A stretch of DNA of 64,000 nt from Pseudoalteromonas sp. MEBiC 03607. Its GTDB lineage: Bacteria > Pseudomonadota > Gammaproteobacteria > Enterobacterales > Alteromonadaceae. The DNA lies in NCBI RefSeq assembly GCF_004792295.1, contig NZ_SRRY01000001.1, positions 3,355,501 to 3,419,500 on the forward strand, given 5' to 3'. Of the stretch, positions 44,301 to 53,226 are shown one piece after another. Below the pieces are notes generated by a model. The model saw nothing but the letters and a program-made list of their open reading frames with translations, was not told the origin of the DNA and made no database searches. The translations under genes were made by a program, and so were the position numbers. Numbering within the stretch: the first letter of the stretch is position 1; each line of letters starts with the position of its first letter.

Positions 44301-45269
44301 TTGACCAATACACTCAGGCGGCTCTTGCACCATTTGGGACTGGGCAAGTAATGTCTGTAGAATGTCCGCTTGGTAATCAAACTCATCAACAAATACAACC
44401 TTTCCGGCCAGTTGGCCGCTCGACATTCTGACTTTCTGTTTACCGTCGTAAAAGGAAGCGAACAGCTTCTGCGTTGTTAACACCAGCAAATGTTGCTTAT
44501 CATCGTGCCAGGCAATCGCCGGGAAAATTCGACGCACCCATTTATTTTCTCTGAATAAACGAAGCTTTTCTTTTGCTTGCTCTGTGAGCTCATGCGTCTT
44601 GCCATGGTGCTTACTGGCATACTTCACAGCCTTCTCTAAGGACGACATGCACCCAAGTAGCGTCCGTTCGACAAAGCCACACAGTTTTCTTAGTTCCTGC
44701 TCTTCTCGTTCGAGTAAGACGCCCATCGAATCAGGGTTTTTCTTTTTATACTCAACATTACGGGCGATTGCTGAAACGTTGTGGCAAGCACGGACTAGAG
44801 CCTCTTTATCAGCATTAGAACGAAACGCACCTAAACCATGAATATCCTCAATGGCCTTATAAGGATCGGGCAAGTCAGACTTTTGAACACCTTGTTCATG
44901 TGGCAGTGCTCGTTGCGAAACCGCACTAACGACAGTTTCATCCTGTGCATAAAGAATACTAACCAGCAAGGGGTTACCCGAGCTGTCTTTTTCACTCGTG
45001 GCACTTTCATAAATGTCATGCAGGATATTCCAGCGATGGGTAACTAAGATGGCCTGCAACCCTTTGGATTTTATAAATTCAAGGCTCGCAGGTATCTTCC
45101 CGCCCGGGCTACGATAAAGAGAACTACTTTTGCCACCGCCTGTTGGGCCTTGCAACTGGCAAAAGCCAGCAATAGCATTTTCGTTCTTTGCATTAACCGA
45201 TAGAGCAAGTGCTTGCTCAATCGTATGCGCAATGATTTGATTATACGAAGTCGGTATTGGCTGACTCAT
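41388..45269 (-). CDS. Large SF2 (DinG/Cas3-like) helicase of unassigned defence type, 1293 aa
   Basis: Helicase motifs in order: Walker A GPTGGGKSS at residues 41-49, motif Ia ILVTHRWN (74-81), Walker B VFVDEFDYQ (292-300), motif III-like FALSATSY (about 565), motif V VVMTQTASATNGINLDY, and motif VI QQVGRIERAW (about 945). Insertions between motifs are long and unrecognised. No nuclease motif is obvious. The motif spellings fit DinG/Cas3-type helicases. It is translationally coupled to the 808-aa gene, and a PD-(D/E)XK gene follows. A 97-base gap separates it from res. Helicase plus Argonaute-like plus nuclease is the content of pPIWI-RE cassettes and recalls DdmDE; membership is unproven. 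Confidence 0.6.
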   Translation of the reverse strand: MSQPIPTSYNQIIAHTIEQALALSVNAKNENAIAGFCQLQGPTGGGKSSSLYRSPGGKIPASLEFIKSKGLQAILVTHRWNILHDIYESATSEKDSSGNPLLVSILYAQDETVVSAVSQRALPHEQGVQKSDLPDPYKAIEDIHGLGAFRSNADKEALVRACHNVSAIARNVEYKKKNPDSMGVLLEREEQELRKLCGFVERTLLGCMSSLEKAVKYASKHHGKTHELTEQAKEKLRLFRENKWVRRIFPAIAWHDDKQHLLVLTTQKLFASFYDGKQKVRMSSGQLAGKVVFVDEFDYQADILQTLLAQSQMVQEPPECIGQLLEGGKRLLARMQFVTAEPIPELYSELKQLIAELEEDLISKGVDLNQSRALVMPLKQYESGVPFEKKYLFRSDHLVTSEPLQLQQKPHGFEVKSYEQSDDVSVDVGDFLRVMEKYIRRFSLLLSQFATDESEAYEYLVRLNRLLFDPANDYRPSYYSTALPSLSLFSLPRTSLPELEALSRSNLLPNTQTNMFGLTTWLLTTDEAEADIDPLRIKIKRALLPTTPEGLMVSLSSRNLVFALSATSYIERGIGHFDIRWIESALRYVAQARNPQCTESFLGDSFEQRPEDWFKKPIPYLQTDEDKQLQMAVIRSLVKDKSEKRRSTLKTTIHDFDDAINAPVFQEAKLHLNAAFFEAEHSDYKYEYRQSVLFKLLHVLHLAANEPQHKGHLAFVNSVKYLRKWLISDTAENSRMSADWLEMECLTTGVLSSFDDVFIPLAVNGKPMMICLLNAEAQKREGFEHAYQAAFDSGRTVVVMTQTASATNGINLDYSLPNSQGQMDLTSLFIIESKHFYFSPWDSNDDDDEMSHAGFQLRNLEKLVRRSEFSRKQQRQFIMPLMNNSVAKIQELNKLYKATNDYVKNLAADVQQQVGRIERAWTYVPHVAIHLSDDVAGHLRNYGQLTVCTNNRNWVSNLNNQLIDDLTHSEDASVSNFLALLKTRSQDGSGAVDIIDNKLVSAIRDARQGKGCIEDISGLWHELGRAVLQHDLQWMPHNNTFGIIEPLCRWACFERPEESKVTGEIWYDPKSWQFFAKRAAGLIKYNPQTLYEVVNRQPAISDWFNRKGFRTSFQPFANDIEEQFSFHPVVIQRILQGRIGEEGIRALLSDKQLATKQDVYNHELFELYDFEIANADVFVDAKFWSIAALEQSDEGFEQWLASGKHPEFAPLGLIKKLEKIRQIRGENAILVIANLLTGEDCTLSGFSEMLEPVKVENASILFLPGCLVNDEYQMTSGFKWFSKIVWQRMREQG

Positions 45270-45365
45270 CTAAATCCTCGTTAACTTGATATTCCTTTTG
45301 AGTTTCGCCCCTTTTTCAGAAGGGGCGACAAGGTTGGAGACAACACAACACCAACAAATGACTCA

Positions 45366-48017
45366 TTAATTCAATTCAGGCACGATCTCTTGTGACCAAC
45401 TGTCTTCCATCAGCATTCTGAACGACATACCACCCGATGCAGCTTCCAACGTAAGCTCACCAGCATCTACCGCCGTCTTGACGTGCTCAGTTAAAAGTTC
45501 AAACAAACGGCGTTTGTACACAGTGTCGTCATTCCCTTTTAAATGCTCGCCCTTGGTTTCCAACACAGAGAATCGGTAACTGCCAGAGTCCGGCTGTTCG
45601 ACGCACACCAACAAGTCAGGGTAAACCTTTTGCTTTTGCCAGCCCTGTAGGCTGTACTCACGCTGATTTACCGCAATGCGATGCCACCAATACACAGACT
45701 CTTGCTTATCCAAATACCAAGCTGTGTCGCGCTCTAAATTGTTCAGCCCATTTTGATAGACCTTTTCGAACAGGCTTTTTTCAAGTTCAGATCCATCTTT
45801 GCGGCGAAGCACCTGATCATGCTCACTGACATTAACCTCTAGGGTTTGCGCCAACTCCCAATTTAGCTTTTCGTTATCAGAAGCAAGTAGACGTAGGGAA
45901 ATATCCCCCTTGTCCAACTTAGACCTGAAGATTTGCTCCGATAATTGCGCAACCTGCTGTTTAATATCGCGCTTCATTTCTTTGAGTAGCTCAAGGCGGT
46001 TAGTAAACAGCGCTTCCTCTGTAACCCCATTGCTACGTAAGGTGTCTAAGGTGTACGTTAACACCCGCATGGCTTGCCATGGGTTTGGAATAACATCGGT
46101 GAGCTGCCTTACCATAAAGGAGATATCCAGGCCTGCACTGGGGTCAAACTCGATGTTTTCGTGAACCGGATCGGCCAAGTCCAATTCGCCTTGGTTATCC
46201 TTGGACATTTTGTAGTCGATACGGGCAATCGTGCGCTGTAATTTGTCGTCCACTAACTGGAAGTTCTCAGCGTTCAAATAAGACAACGACTCCCAATCTA
46301 GGTCACCCAGCACATCCCGTTCATAGTCAAACAAGCGGAAGCCGTCTTTGTAACCTGCATCACGATGCAAAACCCGAGGCAGGAATATTTTAGGGAGGTT
46401 ACGAAAACGTTCTCTACGCAATAAGGTTTCTTTGCTCACTACTGCGGCGGGTTTATTGGCTTCTGTAGCTTTAACTTGATTCGCCACATCTCCCATACCT
46501 TCTTCTTCTAAACCTTGCTTAACACCCGCAACGGCTTCCATCACATCCTGATCAAAGGTGTAGACATAACACTCATCTAAACTTGGTTTTTGCGTCAATC
46601 GCGCATGTGGTTGACGTAGCACCCGGCCAATCATTTGGGTGATTGCCGTTTTTGCGGTCATTTTAGACAACACGGTTAACACATAAGCAAAGGGGCAATC
46701 CCAACCTTCACGTAGCGCATCCTTTGTGATGATGTATTTAACGGGGCACATTTCGCTGAGCAAATCATCATCACCCAACTCGTCTTTGTCAGACGTTTTC
46801 AGGCGAATTTCATTTTCATTCACGCCCAGTTTTTCCATCAAATACTCACGGGCGTCTTCCGCATGCACAAAGGCTGAATCTCGTTGGTCTTTACCTGTGC
46901 GCTCAACACGGATCAGCATGATGGGGCGAATATAGCGACCGGTTTCGTTTTGTAGCAGCCCGGCATCCTGTTCAAGCTCTGCCAATTTAGCGTGCGCAAG
47001 CGACAAGGTATGCTTCCACTCGCTTTTATCTTCGTTGATTAAGTTGATGGGTAACTTAATCATTTGCTCATCTTTCAACGCTTGCCCAGACACATTCACC
47101 AGTACATTTGAGTGATGCTTACCGTTAGCGTTAGGCGTGGCCGAGAGCTCAAGAATAAACTTAGGGTTAAAGCCACACAGGGTTTCTCTTGCGGTTTCGC
47201 TATAGGCTTTATGCCCCTCATCCACAATAATCACAGGGCGAACCATACGTAACACATTGCCCAAGCTTTGTTTGACTGACACTGAGCCTGGGGCTATGCC
47301 TTCTTGCCAACCGTAATCGGATAGATCGTTACAATCTAAATTGCGAATACTGCTTAGCAACGCCTCATTGGCTATGGTGTCATCTTCAATCGGGAAGAAG
47401 GTAGTAAATCGCCCGCTATCGCGGAACATGCGTAGTGTTTCTTTCGATTGACGCGCACTGGATTGCAGCATCAACAACATAACGCACAGGTTTTCGTCGG
47501 TATCTCGCTTGGTAAAGGCGTCGTTCTTTTCGAGCATTTTGACTCGTCCACCCGAAGCACGCTCTAACATTTGGCGATACGGATGCTCACGATTAGCCAA
47601 CTGTTTCCAGGTTTGCTTGTAAATGGCATCCGACGGCACTACCCAGAGCACCATGCCGGTTTGTTGGGTAAACAAATCAGTTTGCAACCGCTCAACCGCC
47701 GCCACGCCAAGTAAGGTTTTACCACCACCCGTCGGCACTTTCAGGCACACGTTAGGGATTGGCCTCTCTAAACCGTCAAATCTTGTGACATAAGGCGCAG
47801 GCACCAAGTGACCGCTTTTGTCTTTAAGTAGGTCAATACGGCGCTCCTGTACCAGAGCTTCCCACGACTCTTTGGCGTAATCGGTTAAGCGGGCCTCTTT
47901 GCCTTTCATTTTCTGAAAAGCAACAAAGTCTTCCGCTTCTTCCTTGGTGTCGGCCAGCTTTTTCAGATAATAGTCCAGCTTATCCAACACACCATTCTGG
48001 TAGTCTTTTAACTCCAT
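45366..48017 (-). CDS. res: Type III restriction subunit Res, 883 aa
   Basis: The N-terminal helicase has Walker A VPTGGGKTLLG (about residue 85), VIIVDEGHKA (DEGH) and IGRVLRQPHAR (motif VI). The C-terminal endonuclease has YPDLLVCVEQPDSG and VLETKGEHL, giving the PD-x(n)-ExK site. Type III Res translocates on DNA and cuts 25-27 bp from the site with Mod. I place the start at the ATG at 48017 (MELKDYQNG), one base after the mod stop; the frame extends 17 residues upstream into mod, without support. Confidence 0.9.
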   Translation of the reverse strand: MELKDYQNGVLDKLDYYLKKLADTKEEAEDFVAFQKMKGKEARLTDYAKESWEALVQERRIDLLKDKSGHLVPAPYVTRFDGLERPIPNVCLKVPTGGGKTLLGVAAVERLQTDLFTQQTGMVLWVVPSDAIYKQTWKQLANREHPYRQMLERASGGRVKMLEKNDAFTKRDTDENLCVMLLMLQSSARQSKETLRMFRDSGRFTTFFPIEDDTIANEALLSSIRNLDCNDLSDYGWQEGIAPGSVSVKQSLGNVLRMVRPVIIVDEGHKAYSETARETLCGFNPKFILELSATPNANGKHHSNVLVNVSGQALKDEQMIKLPINLINEDKSEWKHTLSLAHAKLAELEQDAGLLQNETGRYIRPIMLIRVERTGKDQRDSAFVHAEDAREYLMEKLGVNENEIRLKTSDKDELGDDDLLSEMCPVKYIITKDALREGWDCPFAYVLTVLSKMTAKTAITQMIGRVLRQPHARLTQKPSLDECYVYTFDQDVMEAVAGVKQGLEEEGMGDVANQVKATEANKPAAVVSKETLLRRERFRNLPKIFLPRVLHRDAGYKDGFRLFDYERDVLGDLDWESLSYLNAENFQLVDDKLQRTIARIDYKMSKDNQGELDLADPVHENIEFDPSAGLDISFMVRQLTDVIPNPWQAMRVLTYTLDTLRSNGVTEEALFTNRLELLKEMKRDIKQQVAQLSEQIFRSKLDKGDISLRLLASDNEKLNWELAQTLEVNVSEHDQVLRRKDGSELEKSLFEKVYQNGLNNLERDTAWYLDKQESVYWWHRIAVNQREYSLQGWQKQKVYPDLLVCVEQPDSGSYRFSVLETKGEHLKGNDDTVYKRRLFELLTEHVKTAVDAGELTLEAASGGMSFRMLMEDSWSQEIVPELN

Positions 48018-48018
48018 G

Positions 48019-49845
48019 TTACGCCCCCATAATGCGATGGATGGCGTAAGGCAACTGGCAAAACTCAATGCGTTTCTCAGTTAAGTCTTTCTGGCTCATA
48101 AACTTCGCCACAGCAAAGACAATGGTGCGCTTCTTCGTAGCATTGTTTTTCGCTATAACCTCGACTTTGTCCGCGTTTAATGCCGCTTCATTCGAGCGCA
48201 GCCACTCGCTATCTGGGCGATAGAACAGATGAATACGGAATAAGTCTGTTTCGCCGATAAAACCATCGGCAGAGGCTTTCGCGACCGTTTCTAACGACTG
48301 ACCAGTGGCGGTATAAAACACATAACGTGCGAGCGCGTCGAACGACGGCATGACATCGCCGGTGAGTAAACTTTCAATTTGAATCGGTTCGCCTAAGGTG
48401 CAATAGGTAAAACTGCCACCAATGCCAGGGGAAAACTCATCCACTTTGCGCTCACCGGTGACAGTGAGCACACCGTCTTTGAGCTCTTTTTTGATTTTGT
48501 CGAAATCTTTGCTGTGTTTTGCTTCAACTTTGGCTATTTTTTCAAGGAGTTCTGCGTGCTTTTTCTCAAAGACCGACCAAGTGATTTTTTCAGAAAGCAG
48601 TTCTTGCTTCTGGTTGCCTTTGAAGGGGCATCCGTTGATAACACGGCGAACGCGTTCTGCTGTCACCTCGTCCGCATAATCCTCACATTCAATCAGAATA
48701 AATTTACGATTACCTTCGTCACTCTTATTGGCTTCCAACACAGCGTGCGCCGTCGTACCTGAACCAGCGAAAGAGTCGAGGATGATTGATTCTGGATCAG
48801 TGGCTATTTCGAGGATTCTCTTCAACAATGTTACAGGTTTGGGCGTGAAAAACTCGACACTGTCATTGCCCATGATATTTCGAAGCGTTTTCTTAGCTTC
48901 ATCCGTATGGCTTGCAAAATCATGCGGCCACCATGTACTTGGTACAGTGCCACCACCACCTTTTAGAGCATGTTTATATCTTTTAAAGGCGGGAGCTCCT
49001 TTGCCGTCTTTTCCCCAGTAAACTAGACCATTTTGAATATTTTCTAGATGACGTTCTTTAGAATACCGCCATACCGAAGTCTTTTTGGGCCAAATTTCTT
49101 CCCCTGTATTCGGGTTGATAACTGGATAATAAAGATTAGGGCGTTCGTCTGATGTCTTATTACAGGTGTAATTATCAATTCGATATACGCCATTTTGATC
49201 TTCATGCCTGTAATTTGAGTCATTCCCTTCAGTTCTTTCTAATAAATTACGTTCGAAGCTCTCAGATTTTCGATACACCAAAACATGATCATGCATTGCT
49301 GAAAATCCCTTAGCATCATTCGACGTTGCATACTTTTTCTGCCAAGCGATGTGACCATAGAATGATTCTTCTTTTTGAAAGATTTCATCGAGTATCATTC
49401 GGAGACGATGTTGCTCATTGTCATCAATAGTTACGAATAGCACACCATCGTCTGCTAGCAATTCGTATAACAGAATTAGCCTCGGCCACATCATGCAAAG
49501 CCATTTGTCATGACGTTCCATATCTTCTTTATCAACAGGATTGGCTGACTTTTTCAGCCATTCCTGCATCAATGGTGAGCGTACATTGTCGTTATAACAC
49601 CACCCCTCATTGCCTGTGTTGTAAGGCGGGTCGATAAAAATGCAGTCTACTTTACCGGCATGAGTCGGCAGTAACGCCTTAAGGGCTTCAAGGTTGTCGC
49701 CATGGATGATGAGGTTGTCATCCAGCGATGCCGCCTTGCCTTCCTCCGGTAACGATTTATCTGCAACCACTTTTAGTTCACGAAACGGCACACTCAGGTG
49801 GTGTGAATAAACAAACTGCTTACCTTTAAAATCCAATGTTGGCAT
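48019..49845 (-). CDS. mod: Type III DNA methyltransferase Mod (N6-adenine, beta class), 608 aa
   Basis: Motif IV DPPYNTGNEG (about residue 75) precedes motif I LDSFAGSGTTAHAV (about 355), the order of beta-class m6A methylases. The variable region between them sets the recognition site. It methylates one strand of an asymmetric site and forms the restriction complex with Res. It is the second gene of the island's operon, 21 bases after the WYL regulator. The recognition sequence cannot be read from the protein. Confidence 0.92.
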   Translation of the reverse strand: MPTLDFKGKQFVYSHHLSVPFRELKVVADKSLPEEGKAASLDDNLIIHGDNLEALKALLPTHAGKVDCIFIDPPYNTGNEGWCYNDNVRSPLMQEWLKKSANPVDKEDMERHDKWLCMMWPRLILLYELLADDGVLFVTIDDNEQHRLRMILDEIFQKEESFYGHIAWQKKYATSNDAKGFSAMHDHVLVYRKSESFERNLLERTEGNDSNYRHEDQNGVYRIDNYTCNKTSDERPNLYYPVINPNTGEEIWPKKTSVWRYSKERHLENIQNGLVYWGKDGKGAPAFKRYKHALKGGGGTVPSTWWPHDFASHTDEAKKTLRNIMGNDSVEFFTPKPVTLLKRILEIATDPESIILDSFAGSGTTAHAVLEANKSDEGNRKFILIECEDYADEVTAERVRRVINGCPFKGNQKQELLSEKITWSVFEKKHAELLEKIAKVEAKHSKDFDKIKKELKDGVLTVTGERKVDEFSPGIGGSFTYCTLGEPIQIESLLTGDVMPSFDALARYVFYTATGQSLETVAKASADGFIGETDLFRIHLFYRPDSEWLRSNEAALNADKVEVIAKNNATKKRTIVFAVAKFMSQKDLTEKRIEFCQLPYAIHRIMGA

Positions 49846-49866
49846 CGGTATTCCTTAAATTCTTAA

Positions 49867-50850
49867 TTAATTCTTATGATTAAATTCTGTAGTCTGAGTT
49901 GTACACGGTGTTTCATTGCTATAACCGGGTGCGATTGAGAGATTTTGTACACCATACAGCGCGGCACGATTGTTCAATGCCAGTTGGCATTGACTGGTTG
50001 ATAAGCAAGCACTCTCGGAGCAGTCGACATTCCAGAGTCTAAGCAAATACCCCGCTGTTGCTGCTCTAATCTCAACCTTCATCACGCCACCTTTCATGCC
50101 ATAATCCAGTTCGATCGCTTCACTGTGCTCTATGCGCGGATGCGGCACTAACTCCAATTCAACAAAGCGGTTCCATTGTCGGTCTTGGGTTTCGAGCTCA
50201 CTTTCTTTGATAACAGAAGGCGACAAAGTGGAATCTTCAAGCACAACCGCTTCTTTAATTCGGGTCAGAACAAAGTCTCTGAATTCACCATGCTTGCGGT
50301 CAAAACCACGAACGTGCCAACGCAGGCCATTGTCCACCAGCGTATGCGGCACAATTTCTCGCGTGGTTTCACCGCTCGATAACGACACATAGGTGATACT
50401 CAAGGCTTTACCTTTGTGGATGGCCTCGGTGACTTTCGCCACTATCGATAAACTCGGCTTGTTAAGGTGATAAGGCGCTTCACACGCAAGAGGCGGTTTT
50501 ACCTTTCCAGTGAAGCCATCGCCGTACCCTTGGCTGATGGTTGCCAGTGTTCGAACAACGTCATAGTCGAACAAAGGTTCAAATGCATCACCACGTTTAT
50601 GCAACTTGAGCTTTTGGTCATACTCAATGTTGCTTGGTGCAAGCTCTCGGTACATTGTGAAGTCTTTCGTTGCCTGAGCGGCGGCTATACTGAAGCGATC
50701 GACTAAATCCGCTCGCACCGCTTCTCCCTTAAATAATAAGGTGAAATCAATGTGGGCAATGCGATCCCTGGTTGCTTGTGGCAACTGCGCTATCTGCGAA
50801 AGCCTGTCTGGCTTCGCCACTACCGTTTGTTTCAGACCATCATTTGTCAT
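49867..50850 (-). CDS. BrxR/CapW-like WYL-domain transcriptional regulator, 327 aa
   Basis: The N-terminal half is a winged helix-like region, then KALSITYVSLSSGETTREIVPHTLVDNGLRWHVRGFDRKHGEFRDFVLTRI (residues about 145-200), the WYL domain, followed by a WCX-type end. BrxR and CapW proteins of this shape repress defence operons and are released by nucleic acid or nucleotide ligands. As first gene of the hotspot-5 operon (21 bases before mod) it likely controls the type III system and perhaps the whole island. Confidence 0.8.
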   Translation of the reverse strand: MTNDGLKQTVVAKPDRLSQIAQLPQATRDRIAHIDFTLLFKGEAVRADLVDRFSIAAAQATKDFTMYRELAPSNIEYDQKLKLHKRGDAFEPLFDYDVVRTLATISQGYGDGFTGKVKPPLACEAPYHLNKPSLSIVAKVTEAIHKGKALSITYVSLSSGETTREIVPHTLVDNGLRWHVRGFDRKHGEFRDFVLTRIKEAVVLEDSTLSPSVIKESELETQDRQWNRFVELELVPHPRIEHSEAIELDYGMKGGVMKVEIRAATAGYLLRLWNVDCSESACLSTSQCQLALNNRAALYGVQNLSIAPGYSNETPCTTQTTEFNHKN

Positions 50851-51167
50851 GCGTCTTGTTTATCCAATTCAACCAGATTCTTAAAATTCTGTTTATAAAG
50901 TACGGACCGACATCGCGTAATCACATTGAAAAGCATCACTCAATGCCGCTCTTCATCCGCAATGACTTAGCAATCTCTACCGGTTGAAGCTGGACAGATG
51001 GCTATAAAACACTGAATAGGCCTCAACCTAATTAATTTTATTAGGTATCATCCTATCACAAATTATTTTGTAGGGAAGACTAAGCGGCAACTTTTTGATC
51101 TGGATTGCAATTGCCGCTCAGGTATGGGCGTGAAGACATTGTTTCATACCATTGATGATAGCCGCTA
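50851..51167. promoter_or_regulatory. Left control region of the hotspot-5 island
   Basis: The 317 bases before the WYL gene hold the probable promoter of the island operon. I see an AT-rich stretch (51030-51075) and a short TTAGGTATCATCCTA dyad near 51040-51054, a possible WYL-regulator site. No gene is supported here. Confidence 0.35.
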
Positions 51168-51467
51168 TCAATGCGCTACCCGAACCAGTGGCACCACGAT
51201 GTTACTGCGATGAGATACCCCTTTATCCGACTCAGTAGACATCAGGACTCGTTGCTCACTCTCCCGAACGCGCCTAGCAACTTCTGCCTGGGCTGGTAGT
51301 AATGGCAGCATCCCTTCAGCAATCGCGTCTGGGGCAGACTCTTGGCCACAGGACATCAAGTGCTTCCATGGATCTTTAAGAAAGCGCTCGAACGTGATGC
51401 CAAACTCAATGATGCGGGCAGAGACGAAGATTTCGCCCCAGTATTCAATGTAGGTGTCTTGGTACAT
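51168..51467 (-). CDS. Conserved hypothetical protein, 99 aa
   Basis: No family recognised. The start MYQDTYIEYWGEIF and FGITFERFLKDPWKHLM suggest a small helical protein; the end is Arg/Glu-rich then hydrophobic. AAGAGGAATC upstream of the ATG serves as SD. It lies between the hotspot and the exonuclease gene, where SXT-type ICEs have small conserved genes. A rightward frame overlapping it is judged to be a shadow. Confidence 0.55.
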   Translation of the reverse strand: MYQDTYIEYWGEIFVSARIIEFGITFERFLKDPWKHLMSCGQESAPDAIAEGMLPLLPAQAEVARRVRESEQRVLMSTESDKGVSHRSNIVVPLVRVAH

Positions 51468-51680
51468 GGAAAGATTCCTCTTGTTGGTTATATACCCTGC
51501 CTACTTGCAGCCGCAGCGGTGTTACCTGCATTCGCTCACCCCAATCACATAGAAGATCTATGCTCATGGGGACTCGCTCACTTGCCGCCTAGCTGCAACA
51601 CCAAGTAGTTTGGGTATAACGTAAGTTCACTTTCCATTTTCCAGAGGTTTTCAAATATGCAAGGCTTACCTTGTAGAGAG

Positions 51681-52586
51681 CTACAAAGCTTTAAATCGAT
51701 TGCGGGCATCTTTGTAGTCATAGTGGGCATGTTCTGAGCCGCGATGGTACAAATCATCCAGGCAAGTTTGTTCCTGCGGCAACTCGTCTTCGCTGATTTC
51801 GCGCCACCAATGTTTGTTGGCACCTTTAACACCGTCATGCCAGCGGTAACCGCGCTCTTTTAAATAGTCCTTTACGTCAAACGGCGCACCAAACGCACGA
51901 ACTAACACAGTTCGCCTGTCTGCTTCAGACAACAAGTTTGCAACGGACTCGGGCAACAAATGAAACAACCAGGCCATCGCCAAACAATCGGTTGCAGCTC
52001 GGTGTCCTTCATAGAACCAACCTAAGCGAAGCAGCAGGTACTCAAGCTTTCGACTTTCAAAACCCAGCGCCTTCCAATCTATGCCACTGGCTGAACAGGC
52101 CCAAGATAGATGTCCTAATGCGGCAAACCGCTTTTCAAAGAAAGGACGATCAAACTGTGCATTATGCGCAACCACCAGCGGATCATCGTATAACCAACTC
52201 GCAACCAGTGCATCATCAATGCGCTGGCCTTGCACCATATCATCGGTGATACCGGTTAACTCGGTAATCAGCTCGGGGATTGGCTTGCCGGGATCTTCAT
52301 ACAAGCTGATCACATCAACAATCGACACAATCCGCTTAGCCGAGGGGCTGTAAAGCACCTTAACCATACCAAGCTCAATAATGGACTCGTCATCGGCAGA
52401 CAGTCCAGTTGTCTCTGTATCGAGCAGCACCATTGGCTGTTCATCGCCGACCATAGCAGAAAGTTCAAGTGGCCAGGACTGCGGTTCACGCGTTAATGGA
52501 ATGCGCTCCAGCAATCTAAAATCTTCTGGTCTTTCTGGGATATCCGCGAGGCGCTCTAGCGGAAATGGTGCAGGGGCTCTTGTCAT
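51681..52586 (-). CDS. DEDDh 3'-5' exonuclease (DnaQ-like), 301 aa
   Basis: All three Exo motifs are visible: LLDTETTGLSADDESIIELG (Exo I), VAHNAQFDRPFFEKRF (Exo II) and HRAATDCLAMAWL (Exo III with His and Asp). These match the epsilon-subunit family (pfam Exonuc_X-T). The protein is longer than the isolated domain, with an extra 80-residue N-terminus and a C-terminal region containing GYRWHDGVKGANKHWWREI. It probably trims DNA ends during repair. It lies upstream of rumAB on the opposite strand. Confidence 0.88.
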   Translation of the reverse strand: MTRAPAPFPLERLADIPERPEDFRLLERIPLTREPQSWPLELSAMVGDEQPMVLLDTETTGLSADDESIIELGMVKVLYSPSAKRIVSIVDVISLYEDPGKPIPELITELTGITDDMVQGQRIDDALVASWLYDDPLVVAHNAQFDRPFFEKRFAALGHLSWACSASGIDWKALGFESRKLEYLLLRLGWFYEGHRAATDCLAMAWLFHLLPESVANLLSEADRRTVLVRAFGAPFDVKDYLKERGYRWHDGVKGANKHWWREISEDELPQEQTCLDDLYHRGSEHAHYDYKDARNRFKAL

Positions 52587-53182
52587 TGATGGTTCCTCTT
52601 CAATTCTGTTGTTCGCTTTGGGTTATTTCACTGTGCCACAGGTTTTTCTAAATGCACCTTGGATACCTCAGCGTTTTTTTAATCTTTCTACTGGGTGAAC
52701 CCATGTATGAAGGCTTTGGCTAAGCCTTTCAGAAAGTCTTAGCTAAACCGTTTAGGTAACCCTTACCGATACCCTTTACGTATGGCTTAGCCAACCCCTT
52801 TTCAAACGGTGGCAAAAGGCTTGAACCGAGTTCGACTGAGCATTTTAATGATTCTCCTGACTTCGCTTTAAGCCTGTAAATTCAATACGAAGCAGAATTT
52901 TACTAACTGTTTTGAAACCCTTTGCGAAGGGTTCAACAAGCCTTATCTGACGGTTACTCGACCCATGCGTTAACCAGTAGCAGTAACAGGATCAATAACA
53001 GAAACAAGAGCAGTAGGCAGAAGCAGTATTGTCCAAGCCTTGCAGGCTTTGACGAGGGCGAGCGATCCCCCACATCAAGCTTTTCAACACAAAAGAGAAG
53101 TCACCCACGACACAACGTCTTACTCGAACAACTACAGTTTTACCTACAATTTTACTTGTAGAAATCAGCATAGCATTAGATA
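52587..53182. repeat. Gene-free region with imperfect repeats upstream of rumAB
   Basis: Between 52715 and 52830 there are recurring variants of GGCTTAGCCAACCC (for example GGCTAAGCC at 52718-52726, CTTAGCTAAACC at 52738-52749, GGCTTAGCCAACCCC at 52784-52798). A hairpin AACCCTT/AAGGGTT (52916-52932) is also present. I see no open frame with gene features. The repeats could be a protein-binding array or remains of an element. Confidence 0.4.
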
Positions 53183-53198
53183 CTGTACAAACAAACAG
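53183..53198 (+). promoter_or_regulatory. LexA/SOS box of rumAB
   Basis: CTGTACAAACAAACAG keeps the CTG-N10-CAG spacing of gammaproteobacterial SOS boxes, and lies 29 bases before the rumA start. It predicts LexA repression and induction by DNA damage, fitting RumA/RumB as UmuD/UmuC homologues. Confidence 0.85.
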
Positions 53199-53226
53199 TA
53201 TTAATTATGATTTTTCGAGGTTCGTC

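Noticed and set aside
37709-45269. Assignment to a CRISPR-Cas, BREX or confident pPIWI-RE system
   Set aside because: No array, no BREX core genes (pglX, pglZ, brxC) and no visible pPIWI-RE Arg/Glu signature; left as an unassigned cassette.
51342-51608. Rightward 88-aa frame overlapping the 99-aa gene
   Set aside because: Its first half is antisense to the better-supported 99-aa gene and it lacks an SD.
52715-52830. CRISPR array
   Set aside because: The repeats are short, variable and unevenly spaced; no array with constant repeats and unique spacers was seen anywhere in the window.
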